Source: an uncultured Sulfitobacter sp.
Lineage (GTDB): Bacteria; Pseudomonadota; Alphaproteobacteria; Rhodobacterales; Rhodobacteraceae
Reading direction: 5' to 3'
NCBI GenBank assembly: GCA_913060815.1
Contig: CAJXSZ010000006.1
Location: forward strand, 103,195 to 167,194
Length of the DNA: 64,000 bases
Shown: positions 27,190 through 36,140 of the stretch, piece after piece
Numbering within the stretch: position 1 is the first letter of the stretch
Layout of the letters: each line of letters opens with the position of its first letter
The notes under the pieces: generated by a model
What the model saw: the letters and a program-made list of their open reading frames with translations, nothing else
Databases searched by the model: none
Told to the model about the DNA's origin: nothing
Program-made: the position numbers and the translations under genes

Positions 27190-28167
27190 ATGGTTATTTC
27201 AATTCTTAAAGCAGTCGGCATTTCACTGGTTATCACGCTGGTTGTGGCCACGATTTTGGTCCTCACCCAACAGCCCAAGCAGATGAGCGGCGAGGGAGGC
27301 CTTGATTTCAGTAACCAGTTGAATGTGGGGCGTTCGGAGGCAGCACCGTTGCAAAGCATTGCCATGCGCGACGGCTACCCGCTTCAGGTGCGCACCTATG
27401 GCGGTGCAGACAATGTCCCCCTGCTGGTGTTGATTCACGGTTCTGGTTGGCACGGGCTGCAGTTTGATAGTCTTGCCGCCAATCTGGCAGGTAAAGCTGA
27501 TGTAATTGTGCCCGATCTGCGTGGCCATGGGACAGCACCCGGACGGCGCGGTGACATCGACTATATCGGCCAGTTCGAGGATGATCTGGCCGATATGATC
27601 AAAGCAGTGGCCAAGCCCGAGCAGCCTGTGATCATGGCAGGCCACAGCTCGGGCGGCGGGCTGGTGGTGCGCTTTGCAGGAGGCAAGCATGGCGATCTCA
27701 TCGACGGTGCGGTGCTCATGGCACCTTTCCTACACCACAATGCCCCTACGATGCGCGAGAATGCAGGCGGCTGGAGTCAAATTCTGCTGCGCCGCATCAT
27801 CGGGCTGAGCATCCTCAATACATTCCAGATCAAAGCGTTCAACCATCTGCCGATCGTGCAGTTTAACATGCCCCAAGCCGTGCTGGACGGCCCGCTCGGG
27901 GATACGGCGACAACGCAGTATTCCTACCGTTTGAACACTTCCTTTGCGCCGCGCGGCAACTACCTTGAAGATGTGGCGTCCTTGCCGCGGTTTGTCCTGC
28001 TCGCAGGGAGCGCGGATGAAGCGTTTATCTCATCCGAGTATGCGCCGACGATGGGAGCCGTCACGGATAAAGGGCGCTTTGACATGATCCTCGGTGCGAC
28101 CCATCTGGACATCGTGAACGATCCGCGCACCCAAGGCATCATCGGAGGTTTTTTGGATGAGTTCTGA
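27190..28167 (+). CDS. Membrane-anchored alpha/beta hydrolase
   Basis: A 325-residue alpha/beta-hydrolase-fold protein with an N-terminal hydrophobic helix (about 4-24) that likely anchors it. The nucleophile elbow GHSSGG near 157-162, the oxyanion LIHGSGWHG near 81-89 and a late ATHLDI histidine form the expected Ser-Asp-His triad. Substrate is unknown; the family includes lipases and esterases. It begins four bases after cimA and its end overlaps the following methyltransferase start by 11 bases, so a cimA-hydrolase-methyltransferase-NDUFAF6-like transcript is likely. Confidence 0.8.
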   Translation: MVISILKAVGISLVITLVVATILVLTQQPKQMSGEGGLDFSNQLNVGRSEAAPLQSIAMRDGYPLQVRTYGGADNVPLLVLIHGSGWHGLQFDSLAANLAGKADVIVPDLRGHGTAPGRRGDIDYIGQFEDDLADMIKAVAKPEQPVIMAGHSSGGGLVVRFAGGKHGDLIDGAVLMAPFLHHNAPTMRENAGGWSQILLRRIIGLSILNTFQIKAFNHLPIVQFNMPQAVLDGPLGDTATTQYSYRLNTSFAPRGNYLEDVASLPRFVLLAGSADEAFISSEYAPTMGAVTDKGRFDMILGATHLDIVNDPRTQGIIGGFLDEF

Positions 28168-28885
28168 GTATACTATGGAAGATTTCTTCAAGCTGCACCG
28201 CGACTTGCCGCGCGAAGGTCCGGGCGAGCCTGCGGATGTGGCATGGGCCGCCAGCCTGCTGGACCTGCCTGCACGTGCGCAGATTGCGGATGTGGGCTGT
28301 GGCTCAGGCGGGGATGTGGCGGCTCTTTTGGAGACTGCGGAACTTGCGCAAGTAACCGCGCTCGATCAGGTGCCACATTTCGTGCAGGCTGTGCGCGATG
28401 CGTGGCGCGGCAACGACCGCGTTACTGTGCTCAAGGCCGATATGGCGACCATTGCCAATCAGTATGATCTGATCTGGTGTGCAGGCGCTGTCTATTTCAT
28501 GGGGGTCGAGCGGGCGCTGACGGCATGGCGCAAGGCGCTGCGGCCGCGCGGAGCTATCGCCTTTTCCCAAGCATGCTGGTTCACCGACGTGCGCTCGGAC
28601 CGCGCGCAGGCATACTGGGCGCGTGAATATCCGCAGATGACGGATGAAGCGGGCCTAGGGGCGCAGATCGCCGCAGCTGGCTATGAGATCGTCGGTCAAA
28701 GAAGGCTCAGCGACGCCGCATGGCAGGCCTATTTTGACCCTATCGCGGAACGCAGCGATGCTTTGCGTGCGCAGGCAGATGAGGGCCTTTTGAATGTGCT
28801 TGATGAAGCTGAGGAAGAGGCCGCGTGCTGGAATGCGCACCGCCATGAGTACGGTTATGTCCTGAGCGTTGTGCGCCCGCGATGA
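28157..28885 (+). CDS. SAM-dependent methyltransferase
   Basis: A 242-residue class I methyltransferase. The SAM-binding motif I is IADVGCGSGGDVAAL near 43-57 and the acidic residue ending beta 2 is in ALDQVP near 68-73; the post-I regions follow in order. The GGAGG ribosome site at 28144-28148 fixes the ATG. It overlaps the hydrolase gene by 11 bases and the next gene by four, so it is part of a tight operon. The methyl acceptor is unknown; the domain with WFTDV and the long C-terminal helix suggest a small-molecule or quinone acceptor, but this is a guess. Confidence 0.8.
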   Translation: MSSEYTMEDFFKLHRDLPREGPGEPADVAWAASLLDLPARAQIADVGCGSGGDVAALLETAELAQVTALDQVPHFVQAVRDAWRGNDRVTVLKADMATIANQYDLIWCAGAVYFMGVERALTAWRKALRPRGAIAFSQACWFTDVRSDRAQAYWAREYPQMTDEAGLGAQIAAAGYEIVGQRRLSDAAWQAYFDPIAERSDALRAQADEGLLNVLDEAEEEAACWNAHRHEYGYVLSVVRPR

Positions 28886-29646
28886 CGTGGTCCGACGACC
28901 TCAACGCCTGCGCCGCAATTGTGGAGCGCGGCGATCCCCTGCGCTTTCGCACGGCGATGATGGCGCCTGTTTCTGCGCGGGCCAAGCTTTTTGCGCTTTA
29001 TGCTTTCAACGTGGAGGTAAGCCGTGCGCCGTGGGTGACCCAAGAGGCCATGATCGCCGAGATGCGCCTGCAATGGTGGCGCGATGTGCTCGAAGAGATT
29101 GCAGCGGGCGGGCCTGTGCGCCGACACGAGGTAGCGACACCGCTGGCCGAGGTGCTGAGCGCGGATCAGGCGCGGTTGCTTGATACGCTGGTGGCCGCAA
29201 GGCGCTGGGATATCTACCGCGATCCATTCGAGGATGAGGTGCATCTGACACGCTATATCGATGAGACGGCAGGGCATTTGATGTGGGTGGCTGCATCACT
29301 GCTGGGGCAGGCGGAGGAGGGTCCTGTGCGCCGCGCCGCTTACGCTGGTGGCATCGGCGCATGGTTGCGTGCCATTCCTTCGCTGGAGGAAGCGGGGCGT
29401 GTGCCATTGCTGGACGGCACGCCAGCGGGGGTTGTTGCCCTCGCGACAGGCGGGCTGGCGGCACTGAATGAGGCGCGCGGCGCACGGCAAAAGGTCGCGC
29501 GCGCCTGTGCGCCAGCCTTGTTGCTTGCCACGGCGGCGGAGCCTGCGCTCCAACATGCAGCCAAGCATCCGCAGGCGGTTGTCGAAGGTACGCTACCAGA
29601 CGCGGGCTTGGCCTTTACTCTGCGCGCGGCCTTGGGGCGCTGGTAG
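28882..29646 (+). CDS. Squalene/phytoene-synthase-like protein, NDUFAF6 family
   Basis: A 254-residue member of the isoprenoid synthase fold. It matches the NDUFAF6 branch (mitochondrial complex I assembly factor 6 homologues, widespread in Alphaproteobacteria) rather than a true synthase, because the Asp-rich pair is degenerate: only VSRAPWVTQEAMIAEMRLQWWRDVL resembles the first region. Expected role, from the family, is complex I assembly; a lipid function is not excluded. It overlaps the methyltransferase by ATGA. Confidence 0.72.
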   Translation: MTWSDDLNACAAIVERGDPLRFRTAMMAPVSARAKLFALYAFNVEVSRAPWVTQEAMIAEMRLQWWRDVLEEIAAGGPVRRHEVATPLAEVLSADQARLLDTLVAARRWDIYRDPFEDEVHLTRYIDETAGHLMWVAASLLGQAEEGPVRRAAYAGGIGAWLRAIPSLEEAGRVPLLDGTPAGVVALATGGLAALNEARGARQKVARACAPALLLATAAEPALQHAAKHPQAVVEGTLPDAGLAFTLRAALGRW

Positions 29647-29654
29647 GCGCAGGT

Positions 29655-30932
29655 TCAAGCGATCTGGTTGCGCCGTTCACGCAGGCTCAACCAGATGAGC
29701 GAGCCACCCGCGAGGATCAGGAAGGGGATCATGGCATAGTTGACTGCTGCCCATCCCGCTTCAGCCGTGCCACCAGAGCAGTTCATCAACCCGCCAGAGG
29801 CCAGCGAGGCCACGGTCACGCCGCCGAATACCAACAGATCATTGAGGCCCTGCATGCGGCCACGCTCCTCAGGAGCATGGGCACCAGCCAACATAGTCGT
29901 CGCGCCGATAAAGCCGAAGTTCCAGCCGATCCCCAAGAGGATGAGCGCAATAAAGAAGTTCTCAAGCTCGACCCCCATGAGTGCTACGACCCCCGCAAGG
30001 CCAAGGATCGCGATCCCGCTGCCTACGATTCTTTCGACGCCGAATTTGTTGATCAGATGGCCTGTAAAGAAGGACGGCGCAAACATGGCCAGCACGTGGC
30101 CCGTGACCACGAAGCCTGCGATGACTTTGAACATGGCAGACGTCTCGGAGCCTGCGAACATATCGGCAAAGAAGGGCGGTACGGACGTATAGCCCGCAAT
30201 GCCGCAACCGACAACGGCCAGCGGCGTGGAGGTCATCACAAGGTTCATCAGCGCGTAGGACACCATGGCACAGATCACCGCAACGGCGATGCGTGGCGTG
30301 CGGATAAGCTCCATCCGCGTGCGTCCTTTAGGGGCATCCACGGCAGGGGCAGGCGGCTTGGGAATGTCGATGAAAAAGAACAGCACTGAGCCCACGATAT
30401 TGAGCACGGCAACAGCCACATAGGTGCCGACGAAGGGCACCGCCGACAGGCTCAGCGAAGTGGCAGAGGCCAGCTGTGGCCCGATTACAGCAGCGGCAAG
30501 CCCCCCCGCCATCACATAGGAGATCGCCTTGGCGCGGTATTCATCGGAGGCTGTGTCCGCAGCAGCAAAGCGGTAGAAGCCTTGGGCCGACATGTAGATG
30601 CCTGTAAGAAAGGAGCCCGCCAGAAAGATCGGGAAGGAGGAGATAAGCAGACCGTAAGCTGCAATGAGTGCGCCTGCCGCACCGCCAGCGGCGCCAAGGA
30701 AGAAGCCTGCGCGCCGTCCGTATTTCTGCATGATCGCCGAGACGGGCGTTGCCGAAATCATCGAGCCGAGCACGATCATCGAAATCGGCAGGGTGGCAAA
30801 GCAGATGTTGCTGGCTAGCGAGCCACCCGCCAGACCGCCTACGAGAAAGATCATCGGCATTTGCGAGCCAAGAATGGCTTGCGCTGCGACCAGTACTTTT
30901 ACGTTTCGTTTGGCGCGAATGTCGTCGATCAT
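29655..30932 (-). CDS. Major facilitator superfamily transporter
   Basis: A 425-residue membrane protein with about 12 hydrophobic helices and the MFS A-type motif region near MQKYGRRAGFFLGAAGG (67-83). A second copy of the helix-loop pattern is seen in the C-terminal half. Substrate is unknown. It stands alone on the minus strand between the NDUFAF6-like gene and the cobK group; the GHLINKFGVERIVGSG segment is the equivalent loop in the second half. Confidence 0.85.
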   Translation of the reverse strand: MIDDIRAKRNVKVLVAAQAILGSQMPMIFLVGGLAGGSLASNICFATLPISMIVLGSMISATPVSAIMQKYGRRAGFFLGAAGGAAGALIAAYGLLISSFPIFLAGSFLTGIYMSAQGFYRFAAADTASDEYRAKAISYVMAGGLAAAVIGPQLASATSLSLSAVPFVGTYVAVAVLNIVGSVLFFFIDIPKPPAPAVDAPKGRTRMELIRTPRIAVAVICAMVSYALMNLVMTSTPLAVVGCGIAGYTSVPPFFADMFAGSETSAMFKVIAGFVVTGHVLAMFAPSFFTGHLINKFGVERIVGSGIAILGLAGVVALMGVELENFFIALILLGIGWNFGFIGATTMLAGAHAPEERGRMQGLNDLLVFGGVTVASLASGGLMNCSGGTAEAGWAAVNYAMIPFLILAGGSLIWLSLRERRNQIA

Positions 30933-31037
30933 GGTGGTCTTCCCCTTGGCTTGCAGTATCGGTAGCGCCGCGCGCTAAAGGGGGCAACCCCTGCTGGGCT
31001 CTTGTGTCTGGGGCGCAGGGGGCTAAACCTGAGCGGG

Positions 31038-31781
31038 ATGAAACGCGCACCCCATATTCTCTTGCTTGGCGGCAGCCATGAGGCACGGCGCATGGCACAG
31101 GCGCTGATGCAGGCGCAGATATCCTATGAGGACTGGATCTCGGAGGCGCCACGCGGGATGGCGCAGATGCCGCAAATTCCGCGCCTCATGCGGTTCACGT
31201 CATGTGCGGATATGCAGGACGCCATCACTCAGGGCGGGTTTAGCGCAGTGATTGATGCCAGCCACGGGTTTGATGCCGCCACAACACGGCAGGCTCAGGC
31301 CGCAGCAGACGCGTTAGAGTTGCCATACCTGCGCATCACTCGTGCGAAGTGGTCAGCGGATGGCTTGGCCAATGTGCGCTCCGTCGCTAATGTGGCGCAA
31401 GCAAATGCACGGGTTCGCCGCGGCTCACGCGTATTCAGCGCGACAGGATGGGACAGCTTGGCGGACTACGCGGAGTTCAAGGGCGAGGTGCTTATGCTGC
31501 GCCAGACACGGCGGCATAGCCGACCTGCGCCCTATCCGTTTGTGAAACTGGTTTTCAACGATCCGCCCTTCACGATCCAAGGCGAACAGGCGCTGTTTCA
31601 AAAGCTTAGGGTAGATATGCTCATCTGTCGGAATCTGGGCGGTACAGCGAGCCGCCCCAAGCTTGACGCGGCCTGTGCGCTAGGACTTGAGGTGCTGCTC
31701 ATTGATCCTCCTGCGCTCGCGGGCGGGGCGCTGACGGTTGCCGAGGTCGAAGATGCGATGGATTGGTTGAACGGGCTATGA
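31038..31781 (+). CDS. cobK: Precorrin-6A reductase (CobK/CbiJ family)
   Basis: A 247-residue CobK/CbiJ-type protein that reduces precorrin-6A, a cobalamin-pathway step. The family N-terminal dinucleotide-binding segment HILLLGGSHEARRMAQAL is near 5-22 and the DASHGFDAATTRQAQAAADAL segment near 70-95. The start at 31038 has GAGCGGG a few bases upstream. No other cob gene is in the window, so this member is separated from the pathway cluster. Its product supports the B12-dependent NrdJ here. The next gene begins inside its stop codon. Confidence 0.85.
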   Translation: MKRAPHILLLGGSHEARRMAQALMQAQISYEDWISEAPRGMAQMPQIPRLMRFTSCADMQDAITQGGFSAVIDASHGFDAATTRQAQAAADALELPYLRITRAKWSADGLANVRSVANVAQANARVRRGSRVFSATGWDSLADYAEFKGEVLMLRQTRRHSRPAPYPFVKLVFNDPPFTIQGEQALFQKLRVDMLICRNLGGTASRPKLDAACALGLEVLLIDPPALAGGALTVAEVEDAMDWLNGL

Positions 31782-32404
31782 CGCGCCTGATTGAAACGCA
31801 GGAAGACGTGGACGCAGGGGCCATATGGCTTGGCGTGCAAGAGCCGCGATTTGCAGACGCGCTTGCGCAGACAGGGACGCTGCCCCTGCGGCTTGCCCCC
31901 GACGGCTTTGCAGCGCTGTTCAACAAGATCGTGAGCCAGCAAGTCTCGGTCGCTTCTGCGCGCGCGATCTGGGGCAGGGTGGAGGAGGCGGGGCTGGTCA
32001 CGCCCGAAGCTGTGCGGGCTGCTGGTGAGGAAGACCTCAAAGCGGTGGGCCTAAGCCGTCCGAAAATGAAATACGCTTGGGCGCTGGCGGAGGCGGATAT
32101 CGACTATGACGCGTTGCGCAATACACCAGATGCACAAGTGATCGAGACACTGACAGCTGTGACGGGCATCGGGGTATGGACTGCGCAAGTTTATGCGATG
32201 TTTAACCTCGGGCGGCCAGACGTCTTTGCCCCTGGTGATCTGGCGCTACAAGAAGCGGCGCGTATCCTGTTTGATCTGCCTGAACGGCCCACCGCGAAAG
32301 AGCTGGAACGGAAGGCGCAGGACTGGTCTCCGTGGCGCGCGGTTGCAGCGCGTCTTCTCTTCACCTACTACCGTATCAGCAAAGATCGGGAAGGAATAAC
32401 ATGA
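31778..32404 (+). CDS. DNA-3-methyladenine glycosylase (AlkA-like)
   Basis: A 208-residue HhH-GPD superfamily base-excision glycosylase. The helix-hairpin-helix LTAVTGIGVWTAQVYAM is followed at spacing typical of AlkA by PDVFAPGDLALQEAA, which carries the catalytic aspartate. No iron-sulfur cysteines are seen, which agrees with the alkylation-repair rather than MutY/Nth type. The ATG overlaps the stop of cobK by ATGA, and its own stop overlaps the esterase start the same way. This short form lacks the N-terminal domain of E. coli AlkA. Confidence 0.87.
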   Translation: MTRLIETQEDVDAGAIWLGVQEPRFADALAQTGTLPLRLAPDGFAALFNKIVSQQVSVASARAIWGRVEEAGLVTPEAVRAAGEEDLKAVGLSRPKMKYAWALAEADIDYDALRNTPDAQVIETLTAVTGIGVWTAQVYAMFNLGRPDVFAPGDLALQEAARILFDLPERPTAKELERKAQDWSPWRAVAARLLFTYYRISKDREGIT

Positions 32405-33066
32405 CACGAGTCCTCAACTCAGAACGCCGCGAACCTGTCTCGGGGGAGACCCGCTCTGTGGTGGTGTTCCTGCACGGCTATGGCGCCAATGGTGCGGACC
32501 TGCTGGGCCTTGCCGATCCTTTGGGAGAGCACCTGCCAGACACGCTGTTCATCGCTCCCGATGCGCCCGAGAGCGTGGCAGGCATGCCCAATGGCTACCA
32601 GTGGTTCCCGATCCCGTGGATCGACAACTCTTCCGAGGAAGAAAGCGCGCGCGGCATGGCCCAAGCGGTCGACGATCTGAACGCCTTTCTCGATGCGCTG
32701 ATGGTGGATGAGGACGTGCTGCCCGAACAGGTTGTGCTGTTCGGCTTTTCCCAAGGCACGATGATGAGCCTGCACGTTGCCGCGCGCCGCGAGGATGAAG
32801 TGGCAGGGGTTGTCGCCTTTTCGGGCCGTTTGCTAGAACCAGAGAGCCTTAAGGACGAGGCCGTCTCGCGCCCTGCGATCCTGCTTATTCACGGTGACCA
32901 AGACGACGTGGTGCCGCCGCAATCGCTGCCCGAAGCGGCCGAAGCGCTGCAAGAGGCGGGTTGGACCGATGTGTACGCCCATATCATGAAGGGTACGGCC
33001 CATGGCATCGCACCTGACGGCCTATCCGTGGCGCTTGCGTTTATGCGTGACAAACTGGGGCTGTAG
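32401..33066 (+). CDS. Phospholipase/carboxylesterase-type alpha/beta hydrolase
   Basis: A 221-residue carboxylesterase of the lysophospholipase/thioesterase type. The start VVVFLHGYGANGADLLGLADPL is the oxyanion region, GFSQGTMMSLH contains the nucleophile serine, and LIHGDQDDVVP plus GTAHGI supply the Asp and His. It overlaps the DNA glycosylase gene by ATGA. Substrate is probably a small ester or an acylated protein. Confidence 0.85.
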   Translation: MTRVLNSERREPVSGETRSVVVFLHGYGANGADLLGLADPLGEHLPDTLFIAPDAPESVAGMPNGYQWFPIPWIDNSSEEESARGMAQAVDDLNAFLDALMVDEDVLPEQVVLFGFSQGTMMSLHVAARREDEVAGVVAFSGRLLEPESLKDEAVSRPAILLIHGDQDDVVPPQSLPEAAEALQEAGWTDVYAHIMKGTAHGIAPDGLSVALAFMRDKLGL

Positions 33067-33154
33067 CACCTGCGACATCTTGTGTGCTTAAGGGGCTTGC
33101 CAGCTTTAAGCCACGAGATATAGTCGTCCTTAGTAGGTAGAGGATGGCGTGCAG

Positions 33155-33739
33155 ATGGACGGCAATTTCAGGACCGAATTTACGAGAAACCCCGCGGCCT
33201 TGCGGGACAGGCCTGCGCTTGTTCTCAATGCGGATTACCGCCCGCTGAGCTATTACCCGCTGTCGCTGTGGTCATGGCAGGATGCGGTGAAGGCCAAATA
33301 CCTCGATCGTGTGGATATTGTCGCGGAATATGAAGAATGTGTGCACAGCCCCACGACCACGCTGCGCATCCCGTCGGTGGTTGTGCTCAAGGATTATGTG
33401 AAGCCGCAAAAGAAGGTGGCGTTCACGCGGTTCAACCTGTTTCTGCGCGATGAATTCCGCTGCCAGTATTGCGGGGCGCGTGGCGATCTGACGTTTGACC
33501 ATGTGGTGCCTCGCGCCAGCGGCGGCGTGACGAGCTGGCAAAACGTTGTGGCGGCGTGCAGCCCGTGCAATCTGCGCAAAGGCTCCAAATCGTTACACCA
33601 GACAGGCTACAAGCTGCGCAAACCCCCGCGCCAGCCCGAGGCCGAAGCGCTTCGCAATATGGGCCGGAAATTCCCTCCCGGACATCTGCACGACAGCTGG
33701 ATGGATTTTCTATATTGGGATGCCGAGCTGGAAGCGTAG
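33155..33739 (+). CDS. HNH endonuclease-family protein
   Basis: A 194-residue protein with an HNH nuclease domain: CQYCG near 103-107, then FDHVVPRASGG and CSPCNLRKG supply the paired cysteines and the catalytic histidine. The N-terminal part (about 1-90) is a conserved region starting ALVLNADYRPLSYYPLSLWSWQDAV, found in many alphaproteobacterial HNH proteins and usually chromosomal, not mobile. It is a stand-alone gene and no methylase partner lies nearby, so a restriction role is unlikely. An in-frame GTG at 33149 is an alternative start. Confidence 0.82.
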   Translation: MDGNFRTEFTRNPAALRDRPALVLNADYRPLSYYPLSLWSWQDAVKAKYLDRVDIVAEYEECVHSPTTTLRIPSVVVLKDYVKPQKKVAFTRFNLFLRDEFRCQYCGARGDLTFDHVVPRASGGVTSWQNVVAACSPCNLRKGSKSLHQTGYKLRKPPRQPEAEALRNMGRKFPPGHLHDSWMDFLYWDAELEA

Positions 33740-33812
33740 AGACGCGAATGCCGGAGGCAAACCTCCTGTACCATCTATGCGGCGTGCCCGAATGCGACGC
33801 TTGGCGCTGTGC

Positions 33813-34274
33813 CTAGATATCCACTGGCAATGCTCCGGAAACCTTCATTTGCCTAAGGATAAAGGTCGTCGTGGTCGTTCTGACAACCTTCAGTCCAAGT
33901 AGTTTGTGCATAATAAACTGTTCGAGGTTCTCGGGGTCCGTGGCCGCGACTTTCAATATGTAATCGAAATCGCCAGTAATGGACGCGCACTCCAGCACCT
34001 GCTCATTGGTGTCAATAAAGGTTTGGAACGCATTGATCGAAGACGGATCGTGGTCAACGAGCGAAACCTGAATATGCGCCAGCGCACGCAGGCCTAGCTT
34101 CTTTTCATTCAGGATAGCGGCATATCGGGTAATGTAGCCCTCATCTTCGAGCCGTTTGACACGTCGCCAGCACGGAGACTGGGACAGCCCCACAGCATCA
34201 GACAGCGTTTGAGTGCTTGCACGGCCGTCACGTTGCAGCTCCTTGAGGATCAACTTCTCGAATGTATCAAGCAA
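33813..34274 (-). CDS. Lrp/AsnC-family transcriptional regulator
   Basis: A 153-residue regulator. The N-terminal winged helix-turn-helix (about 5-60, with ASTQTLSDAVGLSQSPCWRRVKRLEDEGYI) is followed by the RAM ligand-binding domain (about 65-150, LRALAHIQVSL, CASITGDFDYILKVA). It is divergent from the ThDP enzyme gene with a 142-base spacer holding the palindrome AGAATATATTCT, so it probably regulates that gene and itself in response to an amino acid or keto acid. Confidence 0.9.
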   Translation of the reverse strand: MLDTFEKLILKELQRDGRASTQTLSDAVGLSQSPCWRRVKRLEDEGYITRYAAILNEKKLGLRALAHIQVSLVDHDPSSINAFQTFIDTNEQVLECASITGDFDYILKVAATDPENLEQFIMHKLLGLKVVRTTTTTFILRQMKVSGALPVDI

Positions 34275-34300
34275 TAATTTGCCTCCAAAATAAGATATCC

Positions 34301-34312
34301 AGAATATATTCT
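34301..34312. promoter_or_regulatory. AT-rich palindromic operator candidate between the Lrp and ThDP genes
   Basis: The 12-base perfect palindrome AGAATATATTCT lies in a locally A+T-rich divergent spacer, 27 bases upstream of the Lrp start. Lrp/AsnC proteins often bind such imperfect AT-rich dyads. Position and composition make autoregulation plausible. Confidence 0.5.
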
Positions 34313-34416
34313 TCTGATTTTAGCCGATAATAGGTCAAGATAAAAGATAAACGCTTCATACTTGACGCTACTCTTCTTCGGGAAATACGCATTTAACCTC
34401 GAAGGATCAGCGCCCG

Positions 34417-36039
34417 ATGACCCCCAACTTATATGTCTACCAAGCCATTGCCCGCGCGATCAGGGATCACGGGACGACCAAGCTGTTTGGCTTGATGGGG
34501 GACGCGAACCTGTTCATGGTCGACAGCTTTGTGCGCGACTGCGGTGGTGATTTCATACCTGCCGCGCATGAGGGCAGTAGCGTTTTGATGGCCGCGGCCT
34601 ATGCCCATATTGCAGGGCATGTGGGCGTGGCCACTGTTACGCATGGGCCGGCCCTGACCAATTGTGCAACGGCGTTGACCGAAGCCGCCCGTGCGCACGC
34701 GCCGCTTGTTCTTTTGGCGGGTGACACGCCTGCTGACAATCCGCGCCATCTACAAAGCACCGATCAACGTGAGTTTGTGAAAGTCACGGGCGCGGGGTTT
34801 GTGCAGCTTCGCACGTATGCGACAGTGGCCGAAGATGTCGCAAAAGCCTTTTATCAGGCGCAGGTAGAGCGCCGTCCGATTGTCCTGAACATGCCTGTCG
34901 ACTTCATGTGGCAGGAGACGGAGTACACCGCGCAGGTACTGGATGTGTTCTCCACCCCCGGCGGGGTTGCCGAGGGCGAAACGCTCGACAATGCGATCGG
35001 GATGATCGCCTCCGCGCGACGCCCGTTGATCCTCGCGGGGGGCGGGGCCATTCACGCCCACGACCAGTTGGTGAAATTGGCGGACCGGCTGGAAGCGCCG
35101 CTTGCAACCACCCTGCGCGCCAAGGGGCTTTTCAACGATCACCCCTACAACATTGACATCTTTGGTACGCTGTCCACCCCCGCGGCCTATGAGCTGATTG
35201 GACAGTCCGATTGCATCGTCTGTTTTGGCACAGCCTTGCATGATTTCACCACGGATCGCGGTAAGCTGATGAAGGACAAGCGGATCATTCAGATCGACAC
35301 AGACCCCACAGCGATCGGTGGCGGTTTGCATCCTGATGCGGCCCTCGTTGCAGATGCCGCACTGGCCGCCGAGACCATTTTGTATTGGCTCAATGAGGCC
35401 GAGATCCCGCCAAGCGGCTTCACCCGTGATCTGGAGAATGCAACGCTGACCCGACATATCGACGGATCAGGCAAGGCAGCCGATGGCTTCGTCAATTATG
35501 TGGCGACGCTGGAGCGTCTCGAAGAGGCTTTGCCCAAGGATCGTGTGGTGGTCACCGACGGGGGGCGCTTTATGACCGAGGTTTGGTGTCGTGTGTCTGT
35601 TCCAGACCCGCAGAGTTTCCTTGGGACCGTTAATTTCGGCGCTATCGGCCTTGGGTTGCAGGAGGCGGTTGGCGCTGCGGTGGCGGCACCAGATCGCCCT
35701 GTTGTTTTGTTCAGCGGGGACGGCGGGTTCATGATGGGCGGGATCAATGAATTCAACACTGCCGTGCGTCTGGGATTGGATTTGATCATCATCATCGCAA
35801 ACGATTCCGCCTACGGTGCGGAACACATCCAGTTTGTGGATCGCAAGATGGACCCAAGCCTGACTGAATTCTCGTGGCCATCTTTTGCAGACATCGCCAA
35901 GTCTCTTGGCGGAGAGGGTATGGAGGTGCGCACAAACGAACAGCTTGAAGCGGCCATGCAGGCGCTTGAGACGCGGTCGGGTCCGATCCTGATCGAGCTT
36001 CGCCTAGATCCAGCCGATGTGCCTCCGATGCGGATCTGA
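34417..36039 (+). CDS. Thiamine-diphosphate-dependent enzyme (acetolactate-synthase/benzoylformate-decarboxylase-like)
   Basis: A 540-residue ThDP enzyme with the three-domain fold: N-terminal PYR domain (the ThDP-activating Glu sits in AAHEGSSVLMAAAYA near 50), central domain with the GGGAIHAHDQL segment near 206-216, and C-terminal PP domain with the ThDP motif GDGGFMMGGINEFNTAVRLGLDLIIIIANDSAYG near 434-467. Its reaction (decarboxylase, carboligase or oxidase) cannot be told from the sequence; no regulatory acetolactate-synthase subunit is adjacent. Divergent control by the Lrp regulator suggests an amino-acid or 2-oxo-acid catabolic role. Confidence 0.85.
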   Translation: MTPNLYVYQAIARAIRDHGTTKLFGLMGDANLFMVDSFVRDCGGDFIPAAHEGSSVLMAAAYAHIAGHVGVATVTHGPALTNCATALTEAARAHAPLVLLAGDTPADNPRHLQSTDQREFVKVTGAGFVQLRTYATVAEDVAKAFYQAQVERRPIVLNMPVDFMWQETEYTAQVLDVFSTPGGVAEGETLDNAIGMIASARRPLILAGGGAIHAHDQLVKLADRLEAPLATTLRAKGLFNDHPYNIDIFGTLSTPAAYELIGQSDCIVCFGTALHDFTTDRGKLMKDKRIIQIDTDPTAIGGGLHPDAALVADAALAAETILYWLNEAEIPPSGFTRDLENATLTRHIDGSGKAADGFVNYVATLERLEEALPKDRVVVTDGGRFMTEVWCRVSVPDPQSFLGTVNFGAIGLGLQEAVGAAVAAPDRPVVLFSGDGGFMMGGINEFNTAVRLGLDLIIIIANDSAYGAEHIQFVDRKMDPSLTEFSWPSFADIAKSLGGEGMEVRTNEQLEAAMQALETRSGPILIELRLDPADVPPMRI

Positions 36040-36140
36040 GGGTGAGTGAGGTTATGGCGTGGAGCAACCTCAAAGGAAGACCCTAAAGCGATGCGCCGAA
36101 ACGGCAGGCCAGTCCCGCACCGCAGCTGATCATGCTGGGA

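Noticed and set aside
33155..33739. Restriction endonuclease or homing nuclease
   Set aside because: The HNH protein has no methylase partner, intron or intein context, and resembles a chromosomal family common in Alphaproteobacteria.
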